From Gammaproteobacteria bacterium (lineage in GTDB: Bacteria; Pseudomonadota; Gammaproteobacteria; Magnimaribacterales; AG-339-G14), in contig SGZL01000006.1 in the NCBI GenBank assembly GCA_004213955.1, positions 1-48,357 of the forward strand: DNA of 48,357 nucleotides, written 5' to 3'. The position numbers and the translations under genes are program-made. Below are positions 36,470 through 44,912 of this stretch, piece after piece (position 1 is the stretch's first letter; each line of letters begins with the position of its first letter). The notes beneath the pieces were generated by a model. It saw only the letters and a list, made by a program, of their open reading frames with translations, had not been told where the DNA came from and ran no database searches.

Positions 36470-37711
36470 ATGGATATTTTCAGCAAAAGACGTCATTTTC
36501 TTTCAAATCAACTGGAAAGTAACTCTGTAGCTATTTTATTTGGGTCAGAGGAAACTCTCAGAAACGGTGATGTAAACTTTCCTTTCCGACAGAATAGTAA
36601 TTTTAGCTACTTAACAAATTTTCCGGAGTCAGAATCTATCGCAGTCTTGGATAATGAAAACTTTATAATTTTTTGTAAAGAAAAAAATAAACTCAAGGAG
36701 CAATGGGATGGTGAAATCTTAGGCCCGGAAAATACAAAGTTGTATGGTGCTACTCAAGGAATACCTATAAACGATTACGAAAAAGTGCTTCCTGGCTTAG
36801 TTAAAGATCGTGACAATATTTATTGTTTTGAATCATTCATTCCAAAATTAAAAAAACTTTTACCTGATCTTGAAACAATCATTAAGCCGCTTGATTATGA
36901 AGTTTCAAAAATGAGGACAATTAAATCTGCAGACGAGCTAAAAATTATTGAAGAAGCTTGTCGTATTTCTTCATTAGCTCATATACGCGCCATGAAATCA
37001 GTTAAACCAGGCATGTATGAATATCAGTTGGAAGCTGAATATGTTCATGAGTTCATGTCACATGGAGCAAGAGCTTGTGCTTATCCTTCTATTGTGGGGG
37101 GAGGAAAAAATGCTTGTGTGCTTCATTATAACGAGAACAAAAATGTTCTAAACGATGGGGACCTAGTTTTAGTCGATGCAGGTTGCGAATTTAATAACTA
37201 TGCAAGCGACATAACTAGGACATTTCCAGTGAATGGAAAATTTAGTAAAGAGCAGAGAGAAATTTATGAGATAGTTCTTGAGGCCAGTAAGAAGTCAATT
37301 GAAACTGTAATTTCAGGATCTAATCCCTTAAAAGCTCATGAAACTTCTGTGGAAATAATTAGTCAAGGATTGCTAGATTTAGGACTGCTAGATGGAGATC
37401 TGAACGAAATAATTGAATCAAACAGGTACTTTGATTTTTATATGCATCGCGTGGGGCATTACATGGGTTTAGATGTTCATGATGTTGGAGGAAAAGATAT
37501 GAATGGTGAATGGTTAAATTATGCTCCAGGCATGATAACTACCATTGAACCGGGAATTTACATTAATGAAAATTTAGATGTGCCTGAAAAATATAAAAAT
37601 ATTGGGATAAGAATCGAAGACAATGTTGTAGTTACAGAAACCGGTTTCAAAGTTTTAACTGATCTTGTTCCCAAAGAAGTTAATGATATTGAATCGTTAA
37701 TGAATTCATGA
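36470..37711 (+). CDS. pepP: Xaa-Pro aminopeptidase
   Basis: PepP removes N-terminal residues preceding proline. The 413-residue protein has the aminopeptidase-P N-terminal domain (RRHFLSNQLESNSVAILFGSEE) and an M24 pita-bread domain. The metal ligands are in VDAGCEFNNYASDITRTFPV (two Asp), HRVGHYMGLDVHD (His), TTIEPGIY (Glu) and GIRIEDNVVV (Glu). It overlaps the next gene by four bases, matching the pepP-ubiH(-ubiI) operon of other Gammaproteobacteria. The ygfB gene often preceding pepP is absent. Confidence 0.95.
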   Translation: MDIFSKRRHFLSNQLESNSVAILFGSEETLRNGDVNFPFRQNSNFSYLTNFPESESIAVLDNENFIIFCKEKNKLKEQWDGEILGPENTKLYGATQGIPINDYEKVLPGLVKDRDNIYCFESFIPKLKKLLPDLETIIKPLDYEVSKMRTIKSADELKIIEEACRISSLAHIRAMKSVKPGMYEYQLEAEYVHEFMSHGARACAYPSIVGGGKNACVLHYNENKNVLNDGDLVLVDAGCEFNNYASDITRTFPVNGKFSKEQREIYEIVLEASKKSIETVISGSNPLKAHETSVEIISQGLLDLGLLDGDLNEIIESNRYFDFYMHRVGHYMGLDVHDVGGKDMNGEWLNYAPGMITTIEPGIYINENLDVPEKYKNIGIRIEDNVVVTETGFKVLTDLVPKEVNDIESLMNS

Positions 37712-38841
37712 TCCATCACGACGTTTTGATTGTCGGCACTGGAGTTATGGGAGTTGCACTTGCCAATTCTATAAATTCTGACGAACTGTCAATTGGTATT
37801 ATTGAATCTAATCCCGAGCCTTATTTAAGTAAAAGACATTTATCGATAAATCAAAAAAGTCTGAATTTTTTTAAAGATCTTGATGTTTGGAAAGAAATTG
37901 AACCGAATGCTTATCCGTACCGAAAGATAAAAGTTTGGGACCAAGAAGGCTCTGGGTATATTGAATTCGATTCACAGGAAGCAAATATTGATCTCTTAGG
38001 TCATATAGTCTCCGAAGGAAAAATTCAGAAGAGCCTGATCGATAGCTTAGAGACTAAAAAAGTAAACTTTTACTGGAATAATAAACTTCTCGATATTAAA
38101 AAAAATACTTCGGATATTATTTGTACAACATCAAATGACCAAATAAGTTGTAAATTTTTAATCGGTTGCGACGGTGTTAATTCATCGGTAAGAGATTTAG
38201 GAAAATTCGAATCTAGATTCTGGAGTTATAATCAAACGGCAATTGTCGCAAACCTAAAATCCTCCGATATAGACTCGACTATTAGACAAACTTTTACAAA
38301 AATTGGTCCATTAGCACTTTTGCCTATAAATGATGATGAATTGACAATGATTTGGTCAATAGACGATAAATTTGCTTATGAATTTCTTCAAAAAGAAAAA
38401 AAAGAATTTTTAAAGGAAATCAATATCCATTTTGGTGAGAATTTTGGAAATTTAGATTTTTCTACAGAAATCCAACATTTTCCATTGAACCACTTGTCTT
38501 CTAAAACATTCGCAAAAGATGGGATTTTTCTTGTTGGAGATGCTGCTCATCAGATCCATCCTTTAGCTGGACTGGGATTAAATGCTGGTTTAGGTGACGT
38601 AGTCTGCCTTGCAAAGGAAATAAATGAACTTGGCAAATCTGAAGTTAAGAAAATATCTCAAGTTTATAACAGAAAAAGAATTCCAGTGAATTTGGCTCTT
38701 GCAGCTAGTATGGAAGCTTTTAAAAGAGGATTTGAAGCAAAAAATATCTGGATTAGGCTAATAAGAAATTCAGCGTTCAACTTTGCAAATAATCTTGAAC
38801 TTTTAAAGAAGAAATTTATGGAATTTGCTACTGAACTATAA
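37708..38841 (+). CDS. UbiH/UbiI/UbiF-family FAD-dependent ubiquinone-ring hydroxylase
   Basis: These enzymes hydroxylate ubiquinone precursors with O2 and NAD(P)H. The 377-residue protein has the FAD motif VLIVGTGVMGVALA, IGCDGVNSSVRDLG, and the second FAD motif FLVGDAAHQIHPLAGLGLNAGLGDV. Segment KVWDQEGSGYIEFDS...LGHIVSEGKI looks closest to UbiI (VisC) of E. coli, while its place directly after pepP is that of ubiH. Only one hydroxylase gene is present, whereas ubiH and ubiI are usually adjacent here. It may act at more than one ring position, or its partner lies elsewhere. Confidence 0.88.
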   Translation: MIHHDVLIVGTGVMGVALANSINSDELSIGIIESNPEPYLSKRHLSINQKSLNFFKDLDVWKEIEPNAYPYRKIKVWDQEGSGYIEFDSQEANIDLLGHIVSEGKIQKSLIDSLETKKVNFYWNNKLLDIKKNTSDIICTTSNDQISCKFLIGCDGVNSSVRDLGKFESRFWSYNQTAIVANLKSSDIDSTIRQTFTKIGPLALLPINDDELTMIWSIDDKFAYEFLQKEKKEFLKEINIHFGENFGNLDFSTEIQHFPLNHLSSKTFAKDGIFLVGDAAHQIHPLAGLGLNAGLGDVVCLAKEINELGKSEVKKISQVYNRKRIPVNLALAASMEAFKRGFEAKNIWIRLIRNSAFNFANNLELLKKKFMEFATEL

Positions 38842-38843
38842 AC

Positions 38844-39032
38844 TTAATTGTCTTCTATAGCGTTAGCTTCATTCATCAAGATTGGTCTGCCATCATGAGC
38901 AGAATTCAAAGGAATAATTTTTCCATCGTATCTAGCGCAAAGTGTTGGAGCGCTTCTAGTTTCTTTCCCCATATTAACTTCTAGATCAACTAGTATTAAT
39001 TCAACGTTATCGAATACTTTTAATATTTTCAT
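38844..39032 (-). CDS. Small conserved-looking protein at the end of the heme operon (unknown)
   Basis: A 62-residue frame that begins two bases after the hemJ stop and ends two bases from the convergent hydroxylase stop, so it fills its slot exactly. It contains a strand-like MKILKVFDNVELILVDLEVNM and a polar part with TRSAPTLCARYDGKIIPLN and a single cysteine. It has no signal peptide or membrane segment. I do not recognise a family. The tight coupling to hemJ argues that it is a real gene, and the heme context is the only clue to its role. Confidence 0.6.
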   Translation of the reverse strand: MKILKVFDNVELILVDLEVNMGKETRSAPTLCARYDGKIIPLNSAHDGRPILMNEANAIEDN

Positions 39033-39034
39033 AA

Positions 39035-39457
39035 TTATAAATTTGGTTTAAACACTACAAGTCCAACAATGATTATAACTAAAACTGTTGGAACCTCGTT
39101 TATGATTCTAAAAAATCTTTCAGAATAATCATTGAGATCGTCTTTGAATCTCTTTAAAGAATAAAACAAAAAGAAATGATAGAGAGTCATTAAAAATACA
39201 AAAAATATTTTAAGATTTAACCAAAACTGATTTCCCTGGACATAAACTAAGTAAATCCCACTTAGCCAAACGACAACCATAGCTGGATTAGCTATCACTC
39301 CATACAGTCTTGATTCCATCACTTTGAAAACGCTACTTAAAAGTTTTTCATCGTTATGCTTAGCGTGATAAACAAACAATCTGGGGAGATAAAATAGCGC
39401 AGCCATCCAAGCTATTACGGCGACAATATGAACTACTTTTAGAGTTAAATAAATCAA
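39035..39457 (-). CDS. hemJ: Protoporphyrinogen IX oxidase HemJ
   Basis: HemJ oxidises protoporphyrinogen IX to protoporphyrin IX in the inner membrane. The 140-residue protein has four membrane segments. The N-terminal KVVHIVAVIAWMAALFYLPRLFVYH carries the conserved histidine, MESRLYGVIANPAMVVVWLSGIYL follows, and the C-terminus RIINEVPTVLVIIIVGLVVFKP is diagnostic. It follows hemF by one base. HemJ replaces HemG/HemY in many Alphaproteobacteria and some Gammaproteobacteria. Confidence 0.94.
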   Translation of the reverse strand: MIYLTLKVVHIVAVIAWMAALFYLPRLFVYHAKHNDEKLLSSVFKVMESRLYGVIANPAMVVVWLSGIYLVYVQGNQFWLNLKIFFVFLMTLYHFFLFYSLKRFKDDLNDYSERFFRIINEVPTVLVIIIVGLVVFKPNL

Positions 39458-39458
39458 G

Positions 39459-40283
39459 TCAATCCCACTTTGCTTCTGGAGGCATTGACATCATGATGGC
39501 TTCAGTTGAACCTCCTGTTTTCAGACCAAACAATGTTCCCCTATCCCAAATCAGGTTAAATTCCACATATCTTCCTCTTTTAATAAGCTGTTTTTCTTTT
39601 TCATCTTCATTCCAAGGCAAATCTTTTTTATCTGACACAACTTTTGAGATTATTTTTAAGGTTTCTAAACCTACATCTTTTACAAAATTAAAATCTTGTT
39701 CCCAATCTCCTGTATTAAGATGGTCAAAAAAGATTCCACCTATCCCCCTCGGTTCTTTTCTATGTGGGAGGTAAAAATATTCGTCACAATTTTTTTTAAA
39801 TTCTTGGTAATAGTCCTCATTGTTCTTGTCACAAGCCTTTTTTAAGCTATCGTGAAAAAACAACTCATCAGGCTTATCATAAATAGTTGGAGTCATATCT
39901 GCGCCCCCTCCAAACCAAGAATCCTCAGTAACGAGAAATCTTGTGTTGAAATGAAATGCAGGTACTTTAGGGGAATTCATATGCGCTACTAGACTTATTC
40001 CTGAAGCCCAATACTTAGGAGATTTAGACGTGCCTTTTACTTGCCCTCTATAATCTTCAGAAAATTCTCCTGAGACGGTTGAAATATTCACTCCAACTTT
40101 TTCAAATACTTCTCCGCGCATGATACTCATTTCGCCTCCGCCTTTTCCTTTGTGATCCCAAAGCTTTCTCGAAAATTTTTTTGAATCTAAATCTTCAAAA
40201 GTTTTGCAAAAATCGTCGCGTAGAGAGCGAAACCAATCGCTTGCTTCTTTCTTTTTTATTTCTATATTCTTATCTATTGCCAT
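39459..40283 (-). CDS. hemF: Oxygen-dependent coproporphyrinogen III oxidase
   Basis: HemF uses O2 to decarboxylate coproporphyrinogen III to protoporphyrinogen IX. The 274-residue protein has MSIMRGEVFEKVGVNISTVSGEF, WFGGGADMTPTIYD, HRKEPRGIGGIFFDHL and RGRYVEFNLIWDRGTLFGLKTGGSTEAI. It ends MSMPPEAKWD, lacking the roughly 20-residue tail of E. coli HemF. From memory, this ending and the SIMRGxVFEKVGV/STVxGEF pattern match alphaproteobacterial HemF better than the enteric one. It overlaps hemH by ten bases. Oxygen-dependent HemF without HemN in the cluster suggests an aerobic lifestyle. Confidence 0.96.
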   Translation of the reverse strand: MAIDKNIEIKKKEASDWFRSLRDDFCKTFEDLDSKKFSRKLWDHKGKGGGEMSIMRGEVFEKVGVNISTVSGEFSEDYRGQVKGTSKSPKYWASGISLVAHMNSPKVPAFHFNTRFLVTEDSWFGGGADMTPTIYDKPDELFFHDSLKKACDKNNEDYYQEFKKNCDEYFYLPHRKEPRGIGGIFFDHLNTGDWEQDFNFVKDVGLETLKIISKVVSDKKDLPWNEDEKEKQLIKRGRYVEFNLIWDRGTLFGLKTGGSTEAIMMSMPPEAKWD

Positions 40284-41281
40284 ACAGAAACTTGCTTCTC
40301 TATGAAGTTTTTTAAAAAATCTACATGATCATCTGAGTCATTAAGACATTCAACGTAAGAAAATTTTTCTCCACCTGATTCTAAAAAATATTCTTTATTT
40401 TCTTCGTCAATTTCCTCTATGGTCTCTAGACAATCCATACTAAAGCCTGGTGCAATCACTAGAATATTTTTGCAATTTTCTTTAGGTAGGCTTTTCATGA
40501 CCTCGCTGGTATAAGGTTTCAACCATTCAGCGCTACCAAGTCTAGATTGAAATGCTGTAATGGCTTTTTCTTTCTGAATACCAAGTTGTTCACAAACAAG
40601 CCTTGAGGTTTTTTGACATAAACAATGGTAAGGATCGCCTTGATCAAAATATTTTTTTGGAATTCCGTGATATGTAAAAACTATTTTGTCTGGATGCTCT
40701 TGATCAAATTTCGGTTTTAATGACTGAGATATCGCTTTAATAAAATTTTTATCATCATGATAAGAATTTACAAAAACCAAACTTGGCACCCATCGCCAAC
40801 CACTAACTACTTCGGATACTTTGTCAAAAATACTACCCGTTGTTGTTGCAGAGTATTGAGGGAAAAGAGGAAGCACTATGATTTTTCTGCAATTATTTTG
40901 TTTCAGCTTTTCTAAGGCTGAATTAATACTTGGATTGCCATATCGCATTCCTAGAGCTAATGAGTAGTTTTCAGGCAAAGTTTGCTCTAATTTTTCTACT
41001 AGCTTTTGAGAATACACCATTAGAGGAGACCCCTCTTCTGTCCAAACAGATTTATATAATTTTGCTGAACTAAAAGGCCTAAAAGGCAAGATAAAGAGGT
41101 TTAAAATGAACCACCATAAAATTCTTGGAATTTCTATCACTCTTTTATCAGATAAAAATTCTCTTAAAAAAGTTCTAACGTGATTAACTGAATAACTGTC
41201 AGGAGTTCCTAAATTACAAATTAGCACTCCTATATTTTCTTCATTTTCATGACTAAAATCATTTTCTCCTATAAAACTCAT
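40274..41281 (-). CDS. hemH: Ferrochelatase
   Basis: HemH inserts ferrous iron into protoporphyrin IX to make protoheme, the last step of the pathway. The 335-residue protein has GVLICNLGTPDSYSVNHVRTFLREFLSDKRVIEIPR, LYKSVWTEEGSPLMVYSQKL, the catalytic histidine in FTYHGIPKKYFDQGDPYHCLCQKTSRLV and IAPGFSMDCLETIEEID with the metal-site glutamate. The SVWTEEGSPLMVYS element is of the gamma/betaproteobacterial kind. It shares one base with hemE and overlaps hemF by ten. Confidence 0.96.
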   Translation of the reverse strand: MSFIGENDFSHENEENIGVLICNLGTPDSYSVNHVRTFLREFLSDKRVIEIPRILWWFILNLFILPFRPFSSAKLYKSVWTEEGSPLMVYSQKLVEKLEQTLPENYSLALGMRYGNPSINSALEKLKQNNCRKIIVLPLFPQYSATTTGSIFDKVSEVVSGWRWVPSLVFVNSYHDDKNFIKAISQSLKPKFDQEHPDKIVFTYHGIPKKYFDQGDPYHCLCQKTSRLVCEQLGIQKEKAITAFQSRLGSAEWLKPYTSEVMKSLPKENCKNILVIAPGFSMDCLETIEEIDEENKEYFLESGGEKFSYVECLNDSDDHVDFLKNFIEKQVSVWQ

Positions 41282-42300
41282 TAAAAAGCCTCTCTAATCA
41301 TTTTGACAAAAGTTTTAACATTCTCTTCTGGAGTTTCTTTCAATATTCCATGACCTAAGCCACAAATCCAACCAGCTCTTTGTTGATCAGTAAAATTTGA
41401 TAATCCATTAATATACTTTTCTAACTCTATTTTCATAGAATCATTGGGCAATAACATTTTTTTTTCGTCAAAATTACCTTGGATAAAATAATCTCTAGAT
41501 TGAGTGAAATATTTTGTAAGAGGTTCTTTTGAATCAATTCCAACTCCGGCTAAGCAAGCCCCTTTTGATCCATTCAGGGAAATTATTGCATCGTAATCAA
41601 TATAGTCTTTTGCGTAATAACCTATTTTCTTACTAAATTTTGTAAAAATCTGATCAAACATCTTTTCAATATATTTTGTAAAATCATCTGTACCTAATAA
41701 ATGAGCTGAAGAATCAAAAATCATAATTAATTCGGCCCCAGCATTCAATTGCATTTCGATATTCTCTGAAATGGTAGGAATTAAAACATCATTTAAAACT
41801 CCCCATTGAAAATCACTAATTTTTAAATTTCCGCTAATTTTATTTAAGCCCATCGCGTAGGCTAATAAGGTACAAGGACCTCCAACAAATCCAATCAATG
41901 ACTTATCTTCAGGCAATACTTCAAGAGTCCTTTGTAAAGCCTCTCCTTGAAATGATAACGAATTGATATCAAATTTATTTTTAAATACTTTTTTATAACT
42001 TTCTTCTGTTAAGCAATTCCCAAATTTAGGGCCAGGAGAATACGTTAATTCCATTCCCAAACTTTCCAAGGGAAATAAAATATCACTAAAAAGAATTGCT
42101 ACATCAAAATCAAATGATTCAATTGGGCCTAAAGCAGTTTCCGCTGCTAAAGAAGGAGTTTTGCAAAGCTCTACAAATGAATTTTTAGTTTTTAAATTTT
42201 GATAATGACTATGATATCGCCCTGCTTGTCTCATAAACCAAATTGGCGGCGTTGGCTGAGGAATATTTTCGAGTGCATTGAAGAACTTTTTATTAGACAT
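41281..42300 (-). CDS. hemE: Uroporphyrinogen decarboxylase
   Basis: HemE removes four acetate carboxyls from uroporphyrinogen III. The 339-residue protein opens with PPIWFMRQAGRYHSHYQNLK (substrate-binding MRQAGRY) and has FSDILFPLESLGMEL, VGGPCTLLAYAMG and a C-terminal GWICGLGHGILKETPEENVKTFV, all standard. It starts three bases after hemB on the transcript and shares one base with hemH. Confidence 0.96.
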   Translation of the reverse strand: MSNKKFFNALENIPQPTPPIWFMRQAGRYHSHYQNLKTKNSFVELCKTPSLAAETALGPIESFDFDVAILFSDILFPLESLGMELTYSPGPKFGNCLTEESYKKVFKNKFDINSLSFQGEALQRTLEVLPEDKSLIGFVGGPCTLLAYAMGLNKISGNLKISDFQWGVLNDVLIPTISENIEMQLNAGAELIMIFDSSAHLLGTDDFTKYIEKMFDQIFTKFSKKIGYYAKDYIDYDAIISLNGSKGACLAGVGIDSKEPLTKYFTQSRDYFIQGNFDEKKMLLPNDSMKIELEKYINGLSNFTDQQRAGWICGLGHGILKETPEENVKTFVKMIREAF

Positions 42301-42303
42301 CTT

Positions 42304-43299
42304 TTATAAATCTTTAGCTATCTCATAAGCAGAGTAGGTCAAAATACAATCAGCTCCAGCTCTTTTAAATGAAATTAAAGATTCCTTAATTACATCTTCT
42401 GAAAGCCAACCATTTGCGATCGCTCCTTTAAGCATAGAGTATTCTCCACTGACTTGATAAACAAAAGTTGGAATCTTAAAAGTTTCTTTTACTGAAGATA
42501 CTATATCTAAGTATGGCATCCCTGGTTTAACCATAACAATATCTGCGCCTTCATTAATGTCCATTGCTACTTCATGTAAAGCTTCGAGTTTATTTGATGG
42601 AGACATCTGATATGTGTCTTTAGTTTTGTTACCAAAAAATTTTGCAGACTCAACTGCATCTTTGAAAGGTCCATAAAATTTTGAACTATATTTTGCTGCA
42701 TAAGACAAAATAACAGTATCCTTAAAATTTTCACTCTCCAAGGTATCTCTTATCGCTTTGATCCTTCCATCCATCATGTCTGAAGGTGCAACTACGTCGG
42801 CTCCAGCTTTAGCAAGGAACAACGCTTGTTTTTTTAAAGATTCAAGACTTGAATCATTATCTACGTCTCCAGAATCATTTAGAACTCCATCGTGTCCATG
42901 ATCGGTATATGGATCCAGTGCAACATCGGCTATGGTTATTAATTCAGGGAAGAGATCTTTAATTTTTGAAATTGAATTATTAAGGAAATTATCTTGTTTT
43001 AATGCCTCCGAACCTAATGGATCTTTTTTCTTTTCATCAATTACTGGAAATACAGCAATTGCTTTGATACCAACATCAACAATTTTTTGTAATTCTAATT
43101 TTAAAACGTCTTCTCCAATTCTATTAACATCAGGCATAGAAGAAATTGGTTCATAGCCAGACAAATTCTCTTTCACAAATATTGGTTGAATAAGATCATC
43201 CACAGTTATATTTGATTCAGCTAAAATCGATCTCAAGCCACTCTTCAAGCGGTTTCTTCTTAATCTAGTTGAGGGAAATTTTCTTAATAAGTCTTTCAT
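42304..43299 (-). CDS. hemB: Porphobilinogen synthase (delta-aminolevulinate dehydratase)
   Basis: HemB condenses two ALA molecules to porphobilinogen. The 331-residue protein has the catalytic lysines in SYAAKYSSKFYG and VMVKPGMPYLDIV, with SPSDMMDG-like APSDMMDGRI. The metal site reads DVALDPYTDHGHDGVL: the zinc-binding cysteines of E. coli HemB are replaced by Asp and Thr, so this is the magnesium-type enzyme, as in Pseudomonas and Alphaproteobacteria. It follows hemC by 21 bases. Confidence 0.96.
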   Translation of the reverse strand: MKDLLRKFPSTRLRRNRLKSGLRSILAESNITVDDLIQPIFVKENLSGYEPISSMPDVNRIGEDVLKLELQKIVDVGIKAIAVFPVIDEKKKDPLGSEALKQDNFLNNSISKIKDLFPELITIADVALDPYTDHGHDGVLNDSGDVDNDSSLESLKKQALFLAKAGADVVAPSDMMDGRIKAIRDTLESENFKDTVILSYAAKYSSKFYGPFKDAVESAKFFGNKTKDTYQMSPSNKLEALHEVAMDINEGADIVMVKPGMPYLDIVSSVKETFKIPTFVYQVSGEYSMLKGAIANGWLSEDVIKESLISFKRAGADCILTYSAYEIAKDL

Positions 43300-43320
43300 A
43301 TCTCAAAATCGGGAGCAATG

Positions 43321-44814
43321 TTACTTTGCTCGTATAATTTTATCTAGCCAATCTTGATAATTCTGATAAGGATAAACTTTTCCAGGGATCAATTGATTTA
43401 TTTCATCGAAAGTTTTGCCCATTCCGCAAGCATGATTAGCGTTTTCGATAGATGGAAATTTATTAAAAACAAATTTAAAGGAGCTAGCGCTCATCCAAAA
43501 ATAATGAGAATTTTTTTCTATACCTTTTGGTAATTTTTTAGGAACAAGTTGATATGTTGATAACAACTCTAATTTATCTTCCTTTGCATCTAAATGAGAT
43601 AATTTGAACCACTTTACTTTATCGAATAATCCAACTGGTGGATTGTCATTCTCTCCCATACTATCAGAAGTACCATTTACCCAAATTCCTTGAGATGCTA
43701 ATTTTTTCCAAGTTTCAACTCCACTTGTCCAAACTATATTTGTTTCCGAAATTGTTTTGATATTCTCCAGAACGTTCCCTCTACTGACAAAAACACCTGA
43801 ATCTTTAATGTTTGAAACATCCTCTTCTACGCCAGTTAGTGGCACCCTGTCAAAAATTTGAGAAGAAGATGCATTAGAAGGAAAAAAACTTTCAATGCTG
43901 TTTAAATCATTTTTAAAGGTCGGGACAGGAATAAATGACGATTCAGAAATTTTATCACCGCCTTCGGTCTCGCCTTTGAGATTTAAAATTTCTCCTTTTT
44001 TTGTATTTAATATTGTTACGCCAATTTTTTGATGACATCCGCCCCCATACTTTTTTAATATCTCTCTTTCTTTAGTGACAAGGTTAAATGTTGCTTCATC
44101 TCCAATTTTTTTTATAAGATCTTTGAGTTCAAGATTATGTGATGCGATCTCAATTGCAAGAGCTCCTTGCGCAGGAGCAGCTGGATTTTCAGACAAAGGC
44201 AGAATCATCCACTTTGATTCTTTTAAAAAATTCAAAAGATGCAATTCTTCTTCTATAAATTGAGGTGAAGATAAAAGTCTTTTCATCGCTGCAAAAGCTA
44301 TCACCAGTCCATCTTCATTGGAGTTTAAAAGTTTAGAAATTCTAGTTTGAATATTTCCCCTTACGTCTATGAAATTAATTTTTTTTGGCTTCCAACTTAA
44401 GGCCTCTGGAAGAAATCTAGCTAAATTCTCTTTTCTTCTCGGAGAGGATGTAAAGATGTTAATTATTTCTTTGTCTATAGAATCTTGTTTTAAAATTAAA
44501 AAATCCCTAGGGTCTTCTCTTTTCAAAGTAGTTACTATTTCTGTTCCCACTTGTAATTCGACAGGTAAATCTTTCCAAGAATGGACAGCTAAATCTGCTT
44601 TATTATTAAGAAGCTCTTCTCTTATATCGTTAGTAAAAACTCCAGGATCAGGCATCTGATGTAATGGAGTAGATAAATCTATATCGCCTGATGTTTCCTT
44701 GGTTAAAAACTCTATGTTGATATTAGAAAATTCTTCTTTAATCTTGTCAGCAACAATATTTGCCTGAATTTTTGCAAGTAAACTTTTCCTAGAAATTATT
44801 CTTATAGTTTTCAA
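43321..44814 (-). CDS. hemC: Hydroxymethylbilane synthase with C-terminal HemD-like domain
   Basis: HemC polymerises four porphobilinogens into hydroxymethylbilane. Residues 1 to about 310 are HemC: ISRKSLLAKIQANIV, DLAVHSWKDLPVEL with the catalytic aspartate, SSPRRKENLARFLP, PAAPAQGALAIEI, and the dipyrromethane-cofactor Cys260 in YGGGCHQKIG. The protein continues to 497 residues. The tail has VFVSRGN, IVWTSGVETWKKLASQGIWV and YFWMSASSFKFVFNKFP...ACGMGKTFDEINQL, which resembles the C-terminal half of uroporphyrinogen-III synthase (HemD) but is divergent. The start codon is TTG, with an in-frame TAA four codons upstream and no clear ribosome site. It heads the minus-strand heme operon, divergent from hemA. 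Confidence 0.93.
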   Translation of the reverse strand: MKTIRIISRKSLLAKIQANIVADKIKEEFSNINIEFLTKETSGDIDLSTPLHQMPDPGVFTNDIREELLNNKADLAVHSWKDLPVELQVGTEIVTTLKREDPRDFLILKQDSIDKEIINIFTSSPRRKENLARFLPEALSWKPKKINFIDVRGNIQTRISKLLNSNEDGLVIAFAAMKRLLSSPQFIEEELHLLNFLKESKWMILPLSENPAAPAQGALAIEIASHNLELKDLIKKIGDEATFNLVTKEREILKKYGGGCHQKIGVTILNTKKGEILNLKGETEGGDKISESSFIPVPTFKNDLNSIESFFPSNASSSQIFDRVPLTGVEEDVSNIKDSGVFVSRGNVLENIKTISETNIVWTSGVETWKKLASQGIWVNGTSDSMGENDNPPVGLFDKVKWFKLSHLDAKEDKLELLSTYQLVPKKLPKGIEKNSHYFWMSASSFKFVFNKFPSIENANHACGMGKTFDEINQLIPGKVYPYQNYQDWLDKIIRAK

Positions 44815-44864
44815 TATAACTTTTTAATATATAAAGAATGTAATTATAAAATTTATATCTATTA

Positions 44865-44886
44865 ATTTATACTTTCATTTATACTT
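44865..44886. repeat. Tandem 10-bp direct repeat in the hemC/hemA divergent control region
   Basis: ATTTATACTT occurs at 44865-44874 and again at 44877-44886, 12 bases apart start to start, 26 bases before the hemA ATG. Each copy contains TATACT, close to a -10 box, so they could be overlapping promoters or a regulator site. The 98-base spacer must hold both promoters. Function is unproven. Confidence 0.5.
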
Positions 44887-44912
44887 CGATTTGTAAGTCG
44901 CGTTATTAATAA

